Counted from the stretch's first letter, positions 23,651-35,017 are shown. The stretch is DNA of 64,000 nucleotides from Ulva prolifera (GCA_023078555.1 CM041198.1:5594354-5658353), one strand, 5' to 3'. Notes: generated from the letters alone by a model not told the origin. Translations and numbers: made by a program.

Positions 23651-24542
23651 AGGCAGAGACCTGGGTGAACTAGCATGGGCACTTGGCACTGAAATCATGC
23701 GTGATCGTAAGGCCAAGACAATCACCATGACACAGCGAAACAAAATCCGAAACTTGCTTGAAAAGTACAGTATGTCTGACTGTCGCAAGTCTCCCACTCC
23801 CTTAGTGCCGCGGCAACAACTAAGGAGTGCGAAAGAGCATCCTGACCTGGAAAAAGCCAGTGCCGCTGAGCATTCCAGGTTCATGAGTGCTGTAGGAAGT
23901 ATCCAGTATATTGCAGGAGTGACACGACCTGACCTGAGCTATGTGGCACATGCCCTGGCCCGGCACATGTCTAGTAGTTTGAAGGAACATTGGTCTGCCG
24001 TGCAACATGTTCTGAGATACCTGCAGTCCACAAAGAACTTAGGAATAAAATTTGTAGGCTCTGAGGGACACGGGTGTTTGATAGAGGCTTATTCAGATGC
24101 AGATTTTGCGAACTCTGCTGATCTGAAAAGCGTGTCTGGTATGGTTATTCGGGTACATGGGAACTGTGTTCTCTGGCGTTCGAAGAAGCAGAGTATAGTG
24201 GCTGGGGATACAACAGAGGCTGAACTCATCGCGATGAGTGCAACAGCCAACGAGTTGATGTGGGTGAAGCAGTTGCTTCTCGATTTGAAACTCGTCCCAC
24301 ATAAGCCGACTCTGTGGGGTGACAATAAGAGTGCCAACATTTTGGCTGTTAATGCTGTGTCCACTGACAGATCCAAGCACATCCGTGTGCGGCACTTGCG
24401 AGTGCGGGAATATGTCCAAATGGATGAACTTAAGGTAGCATGGGTAGGCACTGTTGATCAGTTAGCGGATGTGTTTACTAAAGTGCTGCCCGGACCTGCT
24501 TTGCACGAAGTTCGTAATAAACTCCAGCTAGTGGAGACTTAG
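23605..24542 (+). pseudogene. pol: copia reverse-transcriptase C-terminal remnant and RNase H
   Basis: The segment begins within LQELVDIILTKFEG and DLGELAWALGTEI, the part that normally follows the YVDD active-site strand. Fingers, palm and the YVDD motif are absent, a loss I estimate at several hundred bases. The connection (AVGSIQYIAGVTRPDLSY) and RNase H are intact: YSDADFA near 24090, TTEAELIAM near 24215, WGDNKSANIL near 24316, and the typical ending VDQLADVFTKVLPG. The stop TAG is at 24540-24542, close to the polypurine tract. Confidence 0.93.
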
Positions 24543-24548
24543 CAGGGT

Positions 24549-24559
24549 TTATGGGGGAG
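24549..24559 (+). other. Polypurine tract
   Basis: TTATGGGGGAG directly precedes the 3' LTR and is the expected plus-strand priming site. Confidence 0.85.
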
Positions 24560-24908
24560 TGTCACAATGCATGAGCCTGCGGGCAGCAGTGTGGTGACAG
24601 GTGCACCCATGCACGAACGATCCGCGGATCTAGTGCAGGGGTAAGCCGCCAGCCGAGATCGTCTCGATGTAGTGAGAGAGATCCCGCGAGGGTTTCCCGC
24701 CGTAACTTTGAGTGTTCAGTGTGCATATAAGCTCGTGCACACTGAGATCTGTAACCATTCTATTTACTGTTTCACGGTACTAGCACTTCCCTTTAAGCAT
24801 CTCTCGGTTCTACCTCTGTGCGCAGCAGGTATGAGATGCTGGCTGTACTGACCTGATCTGAACAAGGACTGCGCGTCCTGACCTGCACGAATGATAGCAT
24901 TTCTGACA
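24560..24908 (+). repeat. 3' LTR (349 bp)
   Basis: Same length and ends as the 5' LTR. Differences I see: GTGTGG for GTGAGG near the start, CCCGCCG for CCCACCG, and TCTATTT for TCTCTTT. The duplicated host CCGAT follows at 24909-24913. Confidence 0.97.
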
Positions 24909-25595
24909 CCGATCGAGGTGAGTGCCGTGCCTACTGCTGCACAGCCGGGTGGGGCCCCAAGCCGAGTTGCATCGGCAGGGCCGGGTCTGGCCAACCCATC
25001 TTCCCCTCAGGCGGGCCCTGGTGACTCCCCCTACCCCGTGCAAGCGGCGGGGGTGACACTCGGACCGGCTGCATTAGGGGCAAGGGAAGCTGTCGGTGGC
25101 CATGGCGATGGTGTTGATGCTGCTGGTGCCATCACCGACTATGCATCAGCCATCGCCTTCGCTGTTCGTCTTACAGATGATGCATCGGACGGTCTTTCCG
25201 GTCTGGGCCTTGAAGGTGATTCGGATGATGATCAGGCGGGTGAGGAATTCACACCTGGGCCCCCGCCATCCCAGGGCATCCACCTGCAGGATGACGAGGG
25301 CAGCATGCAGCTGACTGTGGACCAGTGTCCCGCAGCGCAGCAAACCCACCTGCGGGTGGACGCCTACTTAGACATCTCGCAGGCACATGGAATAGGGCGC
25401 CCTGCTCAACTGCGGCTCATCGTGGTAGCCTGCCAAATCATGATGTTGAGTAATCCCAGGCTGCAGTGGGATCCGAATGCGCTGACTGCCAGCCTGCGGT
25501 CGGTGATTCATCTGTATGGGCTTCTGCCTGACGATGCCACTGTCAGTGAGATCATCCAGCTTTTCCAACTAGTATGCTCCGTCATTTTCTATTAA

Positions 25596-25862
25596 CTTGC
25601 CCTGAACGTGACAGCTGTTTGCCCTAGCCCCCCACTGTTGCAATTGCTCCCCCAACCCATAACCTGTACCGCCGCTCCGCCCTGCCCCCGCCTTGTCCTC
25701 TATCGGTAGTTGCTACGGCGTGACACGCTCCTCCAAGTGCAGGGACGCCAGACTACCTAGGGGAGGACTGTAAGGGAGTGCCCGGCGGTCGATGATGCAC
25801 TACATGGGGTATGTGGGCATGCGGCAGGGTTCCGTGACTGGGTTCGGGGAGCGGTGTTGGGG

Positions 25863-25902
<40 letters not shown>

Positions 25903-26359
25903 GGTGGGAGGCTTGGGGCTGTGTGTGATTGCAATCTCGTTTCCCTGACGTGCGGTCGAGCCTTGATTTGTTGGGCGTATGGATGCAGTCATTCTGTGCT
26001 GTCGATGCTGGTTTCCCAGTGTCTGATGATGGTCCTTGGGGTATTAACGAAGGCCACCTGTTGGCATGCTGTACCTCAGTACATATGTGACCGATCGGCT
26101 GCGTGAGCCTGGGTATCAAATGTGGAGCTTTTCTAAGGCCTCTACAGATGTACTCAATAGACTGCGAACCCGCTACCCTTCGTCCGGCATATTATAGCTG
26201 ATGCGTATCGTTTCTGTATTGTCGAGTGTACAAACTGTCCAAAATGTGACATGGTACAAGTAATCCTATCGCAAATATACAGGTTCAGCACTCAATGTAC
26301 AACTTCCGGTGTATCCGTTGTAACGGTAGGCAGTCAACCACCCTAGGTCGAGATTTGAC
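25596..26359. other. Putative intron or 3' region with long G tract
   Basis: No coding segment is supported. It follows a possible donor at 25573 and contains the G homopolymer at 25864-25900. Confidence 0.35.
25864..25900. repeat. G homopolymer, 37 bp
   Basis: Thirty-seven consecutive G on the plus strand, strongly G-quadruplex-prone. Assembled length is uncertain because sequencers miscount such runs. Confidence 0.9.
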
Positions 26360-26686
26360 ATGTCTACCTCTACAGTAGCCCCTTCGCCAAAGGGACCCTG
26401 TGGCCACCGCCCCATGGTCTCCGCGTTCCTACGACCTACAGTCGCAGTGGGACATACAGGATCCCTGCCACCTGACTGGCGAGCACACCACCTGCTGCTT
26501 GGCTATGACTGTGATCCTACCGGCGATGATGTCCACGTCTACATGACTCAGCGACGCAGTTGCAGGTTCTTGGCCATTAACTGGTTGTATTGCCTGCAGA
26601 TTGTTTTGACGGGCGGCTTTGCTTCCTCCATGAAGGCGTCAAAACTCGCTTGCAGATACCACAGCCTGCAGTCAGGTAGTTCCTAG
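26360..26686 (+). other. Possible last exon of the plus-strand gene
   Basis: An open segment of 108 codons with PPDWRAHHLLLGYDCDPTGDD. It could be a 3' exon of the gene split by the copia element, but I have no splice proof and no family match. Confidence 0.25.
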
Positions 26687-26724
26687 TGTGAGACGATTTT
26701 GTTATTGCGGCGTTGCGGCGGGGT

Positions 26725-26762
<38 letters not shown>
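26725..26762. repeat. G homopolymer, 38 bp
   Basis: Thirty-eight consecutive G, preceded by GGCGGGGT. It lies between the two convergent genes, close to the 3' side of the protease gene on the minus strand. Confidence 0.9.
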
Positions 26763-26763
<1 letters not shown>

Positions 26764-26813
26764 GCTCTCCCGAGGTTCTGAATACGCAATGGGACTGCTA
26801 CCCCTGTGGAACC

Positions 26814-29800
26814 CTACTGCGCCGAGATGCATCGAGGGAAACAGATAGCCCTGCTCATCACACTTGGGTGTGGAGGTGCATACCTCAACTCTTCTTCGGA
26901 CTTGTCTGAAACGGGCGGAGACTGGAGGTGGCGGTCCCATCTCGCGTCGGCTAGAATGTTGGTGGCCTTCTCCGCGGATAGGTGGCCCAGCACATCGCCA
27001 CCTCTCCCACCCCGGTGCCACTCTTGAATGAGTGCCCGGGTTAGGAGGATACGGTACAAAACCGCGTGTTGCACGCTGATGCGTTTTGTGCGAACAATGA
27101 CCCTTCGAGTCATTTCCACGCCGTGCTGATCACTGCGCACCATGTTCCCCCCCTCCTGTCGCATCTCGCTCATAGCCTGGCATACCACGTCGGCCATTAA
27201 AGCTGTGTAGACCCCGCAGTCGTGGCCGTTCGGTTGCTGCGGGACTCCGGCGACCTGTACTCCACAGTGGGGTCTGGTGGGGGACTGAGGTGACATCAGG
27301 TAACCGATGCAACGTACGGTCCAGAACGATGGTACGGCCCAGTGGGGTGCTGTCAGGGGTGGGGCCGGGATGCGGATTGTTAACGGGGCTACAAGGTCAT
27401 TTGATGCTTCATCCGACTCGCCGTACGCATATTTCAGGGACTGCTAGGCCTCGTTCTAAGCAGCGTGTATAACAGTGAGATTCGAACCTTCGTCAACTTC
27501 AGCATTATCCTCGCCGTAGCTTTTGTCGGTCGGGTGACCAATCTCAGGTTGTGTCGCCGGCTCTGTCCTGCCGGCAGTGACTGGGGCTTTGGGGGGGGGT
27601 TGGGATTAGCGGGGGCCCTGCCCTCCGCCTTGTCGAGAGCCCTGCACAGGGCCTCGCTTAGGGCGTCCTGCACCCGCTCAGCTGTGCCCGGCCCGGCTTC
27701 CGTAAAGCTGTCTAAAAAATAACATACTCGGGTTCTTGTCTTGTAGCATGAGCCCTGCATCAAGCCGACACAATGCGCGTTGACAGTCAGGGGCCTCCCC
27801 GCCGGGCGAGAGGACGATATGCCCACCTAACACTCTGCACAGGCATGGTCAGCCGAGGGAGCGTACATGGATGCCATACGACAGCCAGCGCCCAGTGGCC
27901 GTTCCGCGGGACTGGGACGAGGATACAGTCGTGTTCGAATGCATGAGCTCCGTGCAGCCAGCTCCCCAAGGCGACGGTGCGGCTATCAGTCCATTCTGCT
28001 CCCGAATCCCCAATGCACACCCTAGCCATGTTCTGGCTGGGCACGGCGATGACACCCCCACCTGCCAGCTGCACACATCTAGCGCACGCATAATCTACGT
28101 GGGGCGACTCAAGCCACTCCTCGGGCCAGCCTCTCCCGAGGGCTTCCAAGCTCACCACCACAAATACCCTAGCTTCCCCGAAGTGACCCAGCTGCACCGA
28201 CACTCCCCCCGTCGGTAGAGATGGCTCGTCGTCTTCGCCGGAGGAAATCTCCGTCGCAGGTTCCCCCTCATGCAACTGTACGGCGCCAGCTCCTGGAGCA
28301 CTGGGCGACCACAGCTGCTTCAGTTTCGCCCGAGGCTTGGCTGGCAGGTTTGAAACCCACGCCGGAGGATCAGGGCAAGGCGGGGCCAGATGTGCGACGG
28401 ACAACACCCCGCCACCTTCAGCCATGGTAGCAGCATCTCGGCCGGCCGCTCCCGGGTGGGGGGCAGGCAACCTCGGCCCCACCAGTCCGGGGGTAGCCCC
28501 GGACGGGTCGGCGGGTGGCTGCGCCGTGGGGTCTGCGCCGCCGGGGATGGGGGTGGCCGCGCTGTTCCCGGCCGCATTGGGGGGAATGGGGCCTGGCCCG
28601 GCAGACGGGCCCGCGCCCGCTGCCACCCTTTCACCACGGTGGTGGGGGGCGTCGCTGTGACTGTCGTCCTCTCCTGCTGCTGGGAGAGGCTCTGTGTTGG
28701 ACGCACCTGGCAGCACAGACTCCTTGGGCGCGGGCGGGGCGGCCTGTGATGGAGCGAGGCCCTCTATCGGTGGGGGCAGACATCCGGTGGTCCTGGAGGG
28801 TGGGGAGGCAGGGTCCTCTAGGGTGCCGGGCTGTAGTTGCTCAGGCGGCTCTGCTGTCTGGGGCCCCCCATCGGCCCGGGGGTTCGCGTGCTCCCCCCCT
28901 TCGGCTGGCTGACTTCCCAAGGCCCGCTCTACTGCGGCAGCACCCCCTCGCCTGCCACGATGACCCCCCCTTCGCATCTGTGCTGGCTGTTGTAGGCTCT
29001 GCCCACGGCTAAGGGCATGCCCCCCCCGAACCGGCCTCCCCCCGTGCCGCCAGAGCCGCTGCCCACGCCCTCCCCTGGCCCCGCCCTCCGATGCACTGCC
29101 GACGCTGGAATCAGCCTGCACCGAAGCACGGTCCTCCTCGGGTCCCGGGGATATGGCGTGCCTCGGAACTCCCACCGGACTCGAGCGAGCGGCGTCCCCC
29201 AGATCGATCTGCAACGCCATCAGCGGTGCCTGTAGCGGGGACTCCGTTACCGCAGCCGCTGGCCACTTCGGTACCGGATTCCGCGGAGCCGTGGACTCCC
29301 GCTCTACCCATTCCTTTATCCTCTCTGTCCCGCCTGTGAGCAGCACACGCTCGCGGGCGCCGCCGACATCCTCCGCCACTCCCACCGTGTCCAGGCACGA
29401 TCTATACAACACAATCTCAGGTGGCTCGCACGGGGCCTCGGTACGGACTGCGCGCTCGAACGCGAGTGCTCGAAGGTCATGCCACAAGGACACCATCTTC
29501 CATTCTACGTAGGAGTCGTTGTCCGTCGGGGTCACGGCGTCTGCCGCTTCTTTCATCGCCTGTAGCGAATCAAGGTACGTCTCCAGCCCATCCCCTCCGG
29601 CAGCTACCACACATCCCACCATGGTAATGTCTACTGCTGTAAGAACGTAGCCAAGACCCATGAGATCGACGGGGAATCCCGTGTCCCGGCCGCATAGCGA
29701 TATCTCTGGGATGGGTTGCCCAGGTGTCCACTTCCCTCTCTCTGCGGCCTCCACGAATCGATAGAAAGACTTCTCATACGATTCATGACTGTTCAAGTTA

Positions 29801-30283
29801 GCTAGCAATATCCGTAAGGCCCCATCCGATATCATACTTGCACACGACAACCAATGGGTTGAGGACGGATTAAAAGCTACCCCCTCCGTTGAGGACGGAT
29901 TAAAAGCTACCCCCTCCGGTCCAATGGGTTGAGGACGGATTAAAAGCTACCCCCTCCGTTTCAAGAGGTCGTGGGTTCGATTCTGCGTGCGCTTTGGGGA
30001 ATCGAAACGGCCGTACGTGACCACCTCGCTTAGCACAGGAGGAGGCCCTGTGAGTTGCGTACGGTCGTCTGAGGGGGGTTTCCAGGTGGTTTACCCCTTC
30101 GGCATATGTGGTCCCGTTAATTCGGAGTTGTCAATGTCCAATAGGATACGGCTCAGTAAATTTAGATTTACTTTACTTTACTTTACAACAGTACTCTGAT
30201 ATTCACCGCGAATTGAAACCTCACTCCTTCGTCAATTTCAACATAGACTGGCAAAGACGATTGCACAATCATCAGGTAGTATT
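26814..30283 (-). pseudogene. Ulp1/C48-like cysteine protease region of a CACTA-like element
   Basis: On the minus strand a long exon starts after an acceptor TTGCACAG near 30284 (YYLMIVQSSLPVYVEIDEG), is interrupted by a SINE, and runs to about 27890. A structured N-terminal part (RILLANLNSHESYEKSFYRF) is followed by ~300 residues of Pro/Gly/Ala-rich linker, then the protease. Three motifs fit the Ulp1 catalytic set: NGHWALAVV (His, codons near 27895), CYFLDSF (Asp, near 27710) and QQPNGHDCGVY (Gln and Cys, Cys codon 27216-27218). They sit in three successive open segments, so introns must lie between. Ulp1-type proteases are known cargo of plant and algal CACTA and Mutator elements. The SINE breaks the frame, so this copy should not make full-length protein. 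Confidence 0.75.
29852..30184 (+). mobile_element. tRNA-related SINE with triplicated head
   Basis: A 333 bp insertion flanked by ACAAC (29847-29851 and 30185-30189). The head has a box-A-like TGGGTTGAGGACGG and, about 50 bp on, a good box B GGTTCGATTC at 29974-29983, the spacing of a Pol III tRNA promoter. The 3' end is a pentamer tail of CTTTA repeats. The head segment TTGAGGACGGATTAAAAGC plus CTACCCCCTCCG occurs three times in tandem (29852-29958). With the insert and one ACAAC discounted, the minus-strand protease frame continues (RVLL then SCASMISD), which fixes the ends independently. Confidence 0.85.
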
Positions 30284-30500
30284 CTGTGCAATGGAGACGA
30301 CATGCGCTGGCGATTGCGACGCCGGTGGTCGAAGAAGGCCACATGTGGCTACACGCGCACTGAGTACAGGGACTGGATGAGGCAGGTGACCACCGGTGTA
30401 CATATGTTGACGCTGAACACGACCCGAATCGGTCCTTCTTGTCCCAAATGATCCGTCCCCCAGGGACAGAAGGGATAGCTTACATGACAGCAAAGGTCCT

Positions 30501-33500
30501 TCACACGGTGCGGCCTGATGCCTTATTGGCAGTCGCCCAATACTGCACACATTGTACACTACTTCTGACGGGGACTAGTTGGCAGGGCACAGCATCCACG
30601 TCTATTACGTATCTGCCTTCATACGCCCTGGACCCACGGTGTGCACCCGCCACACAAAAAAACTCGGGGGGCCGCCCCAACACAGGGTCCGGCGCGCGGG
30701 CTCCGGGTGTGACTGGCTCCGTACTCCTATACAGGTCGGCAACCCCCAGATACAAGGGGTCGGGCTCGTGCACACATGACACGCAGGTGACCCCGTCCCG
30801 GGGCTGCAACGTCGCCCGCATCAAGTACTGCAGCTCCCCTACGTAGTACGTCACTGTCCCTCCGCCCTCTCCCCGACCCCCCTCAATAAGGTACTTCACG
30901 AGGCACCACTTATTATCCTTCTTACCCTGTGTTGACTGCTGTGCACTGCTGAAGACGTCCCCCACGCGGGACTGTACCCGTTGGAATTTGCACAGGGTCA
31001 CTGTGCCCTCCTTGCGACAAGCATCTACAGATCCTCTCACCGGCAACCCAATAGCCTGGGTGATAGCCACCCGGCGGGCATGGCCCGCCCCCAGGCGACG
31101 GTGCGTAGGCCAGCCCTCTTCCTGGAGGGAGTCCTTGTGGAGGAGGAGGTACGGCAGCCCGGAAACGGCCCCTCCATTGAAGTCCAGAGGGAGCACCTCG
31201 GCTGACTCCGACAGAGACAGCTCCCTGCCAGCACCATGCACCCGGCCGGTAACCCGGTCAATATCAAGAGATTGCTCGGGTGCTGACCTGCCACTGCGCG
31301 TTCGCGCCCTCCGGCGTTTTTCGGTGGCAATGGCATCCGACAGAGTTGTCATGGCTGCATTCACTGTGCCAGCATCGTGCAATAACCGCATGCAAGTCCG
31401 ACGAAGCAGTTCATCGTTCACATACACCTGTTCTGGACAACGAGTGGAACGGTACTTGATCAGCCTCTTCAGCAGCTGGACCATCCGCTCTATCCAGAAT
31501 TCGAGACTGAAGAAGGCTGCACCGCAACACCTCACCTGATCTGGGAGGTGACAAGCCGCCAGATGCAGCTTGTAGGTACTGATAGCAGCTCCCTCGAATG
31601 TCTCCTCCGCGAGTTTGGCGTACTGCAGCAGCGTCCCCTGGGCCTGTGTGATCCGGGCTGGTGTGTGCTGCCCCGATTCGTATCTGAGGAAATACAGGGC
31701 CCCTGATCGCAGGAGCCCCCACATCTGCTCAAACACTTTCCGAATTGGCAACTCGGACGGCTTCCACGGGAGATTGTGTAGGAGGTATAGGGAGAATGTC
31801 TCAGTAAAGGCCAGCCAGTCCTCCATGAGCCACCGACTGCGGTGCCTGCAACAAACGATTCCGTTGAGCTACCCGTGCAGATGGGGAACCGCGGCGATGA
31901 CCTGCTACAAGCGGGCCCCTCGTGGGCAGGGGGAGTATCAGCCCATCCAAGGAACCGACAACTATGGTGACGCACTTGGTGATGTCAGTGTACACTTTCT
32001 TGAAAAGGGACGTCTGCATGATATGAGGAGCTCTGGCTGCGATCGCATTGACCACATCAGCAGGCAACCGGTACAGGGCGCAGGGCCCCGTCGGGGGGGC
32101 CTTCTTAGATTTCTTCCTGCCTAGCGGAGGGAGCCACTGGTTCCAAAAGTCCATCAGAACACCAAGAAGGAAGACGTGCGCCACTCCAAGCCGGAAAAAA
32201 TGACAGGGGCTGCACGCGGCGCATGATGGGGTGCACAAAATTGACTCGAAGGCAAGGCAGGGAGCAGCATGCGGCAGAGGGTGCAGGGCGAACTTGAAGT
32301 AGGAGAGGATGCTGAACAGCGGGGACCCTTTCACACCCAATAGCTTGTACTCGTCCTTGGCGAGCTTAGCCCTTAACTCCGGCGTGTCTTTTTTGCAGAA
32401 TCGATCCCAGGTCGGAGTGTGCACCTGTACGCCCACCCATGCATTGGGAATTCTTGCGGGGGTGCAATGGCACTCCATCTGCGCCACCTGCTAGTGGCAT
32501 TGGTCAGACGGCTTTCATGTCGTGTTGGCGACAGTACGCTGAACATCGAGAAGGAGTGGCCACAAAGCGATCCATGCAGTAGTCCGGGAATGGGGAATAG
32601 GGGCCGAGCACACGAAGCTGCACCTGGGCGGCGATCTTGTCGCCCTTTCTGCCCCTGGCCATGATCTCCGCCGCCGAATACTTCAGTCGGTTGTCTGACA
32701 TCCAAGAACTCGGTGGCACCGGCTGCGGTTCGGTCCACGCAGTCCGCGGCGGGATGCCCCCTGAGTCGGGTTGCACACTCCCGGCCACCATCCGCGGGGT
32801 TGCCGTCGATGCTGCAGCTTCCTCCTCTGGAGTGAGAGTTTTCCCCTTCAGAGGCCCGTTGACATAGCAGGGGGCGGGCTGCTGCAGAGGGCGATGGTGT
32901 CCCAGCCACCTGCACGCAGGTGGGGAGTGGTTGGAAGGTAACGTTTGGGCCAAGACAGGCAAGTGTGGGATGTGACTGGACGCAGACACTACGCACCTCA
33001 CAGTGTTGGCGGAGAACACCCACACGCCGTTCTGTGCGCATCTGAAACATGCCCTCTTGGCCGTATGACCGATGCTGTTAGTAAGCTTCTCCAGCCAGGG
33101 GATATCCCCCTCTACACAGCAGAGCACCGGCCAAACGGACAGTACCTCGCCCCCTGGCAGTGTGATTTTGAGTGCCTCACCCCCAGCTCCTGCATTCAAG
33201 CCATCACATGGTGCGGGGGCCAGACACTACGTGATCGGGAACTGTACACATCACGCGGCAGTGGCCAGGCAGGCAAGGTGAGTGCGCGCCCCGATCATGC
33301 TTCTTGAAGAACGCCACCACGGACTCCAGAATGCTGGCCATGCATGTCGGCTCGGATGGACCCTCCACCACACCAAGGGGAATCCAGGCCTCGTTAGTAC
33401 ATGCGAGATGGGGCGGGAGATCAAGCAGGCGGATCCCCCAGATCGTGACGCCGTGCTGTTTGTTGACATACAGTTGTGCAGCATCCCCCCCTGCAAGTGA

Positions 33501-35017
33501 GTGGTGAGGCAACCAAGGGACACAATTCACTGCGTTTTCCACTAATTATCAGCAGAGCGACAGAGATAGGGAGGGCTGAACACACCGAGACCGAAAAGCA
33601 GGACGACTTCCCCGGCCTCTGGCTTCATAATCTTGTTCCCATATGCTTTGTTCAAGGCCTTTCCTGCAGGGGAGTTGATGAAGCTGTTCTTGTCCTCGAT
33701 CGCTGCTGCCCTGGCTTCTTGGATGCTCATCAGCAGCCCCGGTTGCAGCAGGAGGTCCTTCAGTGAGGCCTCTTCACCAAAGTAGAAGACAGAGCGGACT
33801 GGGACACCCTTTCCCGTGAGGTCGACGTCGAACCGTGGCTGTGTACATCCAGGTGTGCCACAGGTGTCCTCCAAGTGATGCTGATGGTCACTTGGATCAA
33901 GCTCAGGAAACAGTTCCCAGCACTGGGGACAAACGTGCCGCGTCACAGACGACACATCCGGGACATCCAACACTGCCTTGACGAGGTGGAACGAGGGTGG
34001 GAAAAAGTTGCCATCAGGTAGCAGGAGGTAATGTATGAACCTGCACCACGTATCGACGACCACGTCTTGTATGCGAAAGAGGCTCTTCAACTGCGCAATC
34101 CACATGCACACCGTAAGTACGGTGAGGACGCTCCCGGTGTATATGTGTTTCTTTCGTTGCTCATGCCACCAGGCTCCTGAGCCCTTCCGGGCCCCGGTGG
34201 TGGGGGGGGGGGCTGTCGACGTCATCGTCCTGCAAGAGGGAGACACATGCCACATGGTCGATCAGCACGCCAGGGGAGACACGACGTAACAGACCGATGT
34301 TCAAGTTGCCACACCTCGGACCCGTCCGTGCTGTATTCTGATTCGGACGAGGAGGGGATGGAGGAAGCGTCTGAGAAGTAGGAGTCAGAGTCTGTAGCCC
34401 GGGCGAGGTACTCGGCCTCGTCGATGTCGGAGGGTGGGGGCAGCTGTAAAATCACGCGAATTAGTGCAGTAGCTGCAGATGCAGGTATGGGCAGTCGCAC
34501 CGCCCGGCCTGGGTCCACAGCGGGCCCACACATGGCCCACATCAGTCACTGTCAGACCAAACACCAGCAGGCAAGGCATGCGGGCCTAGAGCGCCGGGAT
34601 GCATGGAGGGGTTCGCACAGCGAAGAGGTCGTCAGAGTTGGCGAGATGGTTGGGGTGGCAAGCCAGCGCAGGGGATATGGGCTGTGGCGAAGAGGGGCCA
34701 GCCCCATCGGGAACCCCGCTGACGTCAGCCCCAAGGGTAGCGGAGGAGATTGGCGTAGGTGGCCGCGAGGATGGACCTGCCCCATCGTGGCCACCAGCGG
34801 CTCCCGGGGCACGGGCCGCGGCGGCCCTCCTCAGGCGCTTTTGGCAAGGCTCATAGTGGTTTTGAGCAGTGGTATGTCTGACGAACTTCTCACCACAGGC
34901 TTGACACTGGAATTTAAGTGTCTCCTTCCCCACACGCTCTGGACGGAGTAGACGCTTACAGTTAACCTCTCCCATCAAGGCATCGACATCATCCCTCGTC
35001 CTTCTGGATGCGGCCAT
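30501..35017 (-). CDS. CACTA/EnSpm-like (Tnp2-type) transposase gene, multi-exon
   Basis: Start is ATG 35017 (MAASRRTRDDVDALMGE), just below a TATA-like element. Exon 1 has a CxxC-x-H-x-C finger (FQCQACGEKFVRHTTAQNHY). A second exon begins after TTTTACAG near 34444 (LPPPSDIDEAEYLARATDS). Then: a Tnp2 N-terminal block at 33.55-34.2 kb (QLKSLFRIQDVVVDTWCRF, LLLPDGNFFPPSFH, HVCPQCWELFP), a zinc-like segment near 33.05 kb (NSIGHTAKRACFRCAQNGVW), a core segment near 32.15 kb (VAHVFLLGVLMDFWNQW), and a DUF4218-like block near 31.4-31.6 kb (YKLHLAACHLPDQVRCC, FWIERMVQLLKRLIKYRS). This order is that of CACTA transposases. Exon borders are partly unresolved, so it may be either intact or decayed. I could not find CACTA termini. 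Confidence 0.75.
34586..35017 (-). CDS. First exon of the transposase gene, with C2HC finger
   Basis: Reads MAASRRTRDDVDALMGE, then the finger CQACGEKF...HTTAQNHYEPC (Cys, Cys, His, Cys), a basic KRLRRAAAARA patch, and a Pro/Ser-rich tail. A stop at 34586 means the donor lies before it. The finger is probably the DNA-binding head of the transposase. Confidence 0.6.
   Translation of the reverse strand: MAASRRTRDDVDALMGEVNCKRLLRPERVGKETLKFQCQACGEKFVRHTTAQNHYEPCQKRLRRAAAARAPGAAGGHDGAGPSSRPPTPISSATLGADVSGVPDGAGPSSPQPISPALACHPNHLANSDDLFAVRTPPCIPAL

Larger units (their letters stand above)
19719..24908 (+). mobile_element. Ty1/copia LTR retrotransposon, reverse-transcriptase-deleted
   Basis: A complete insertion of 5190 bp: 349 bp LTRs starting TG and ending CA, primer-binding site, gag, protease, integrase, RNase H, polypurine tract, and a perfect 5 bp target duplication CCGAT at 19714-19718 and 24909-24913. 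The protease-integrase-RNase H order is that of copia elements. I count about three differences between the LTRs, so insertion is recent. Two defects are visible: a one-base frame change inside gag and loss of the reverse-transcriptase core. It could move only with proteins supplied by a related copy, unless the deletion happened after insertion. Confidence 0.97.
18726..25595 (+). pseudogene. Large exon of an unrecognised gene, split by a copia element
   Basis: The exon starts after an acceptor ending TTGTGCAG at 18725. Its left half (18726-19718) encodes a basic stretch, an acidic-serine patch (TDSDSDTEES), then five 29-residue repeats (SAPPKPLGSADA...). The right half resumes at 24914 with PIEVSAVPTAAQ and ends with a more globular part (QLRLIVVACQIMML, IHLYGLLPDD), followed by a possible donor GTATGC near 25573. 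With the element and one CCGAT copy discounted, both halves are in the same frame, so the insertion broke an open exon. The protein is not recognised; repeats plus charged low complexity suggest a nuclear or transposon-encoded accessory protein. The gene converges with the transposase gene on the other strand, so both might belong to one large element. Confidence 0.6.

Noticed and set aside
25798..25810. CACTACATGGGG as a CACTA transposon terminus
   Set aside because: I could not find the matching inverted end on the far side of the transposase near 35 kb, so the element ends remain unknown.
26577..26789. Poly-proline frame over the G tract
   Set aside because: It is a translation of a homopolymer and is not evidence of a gene.
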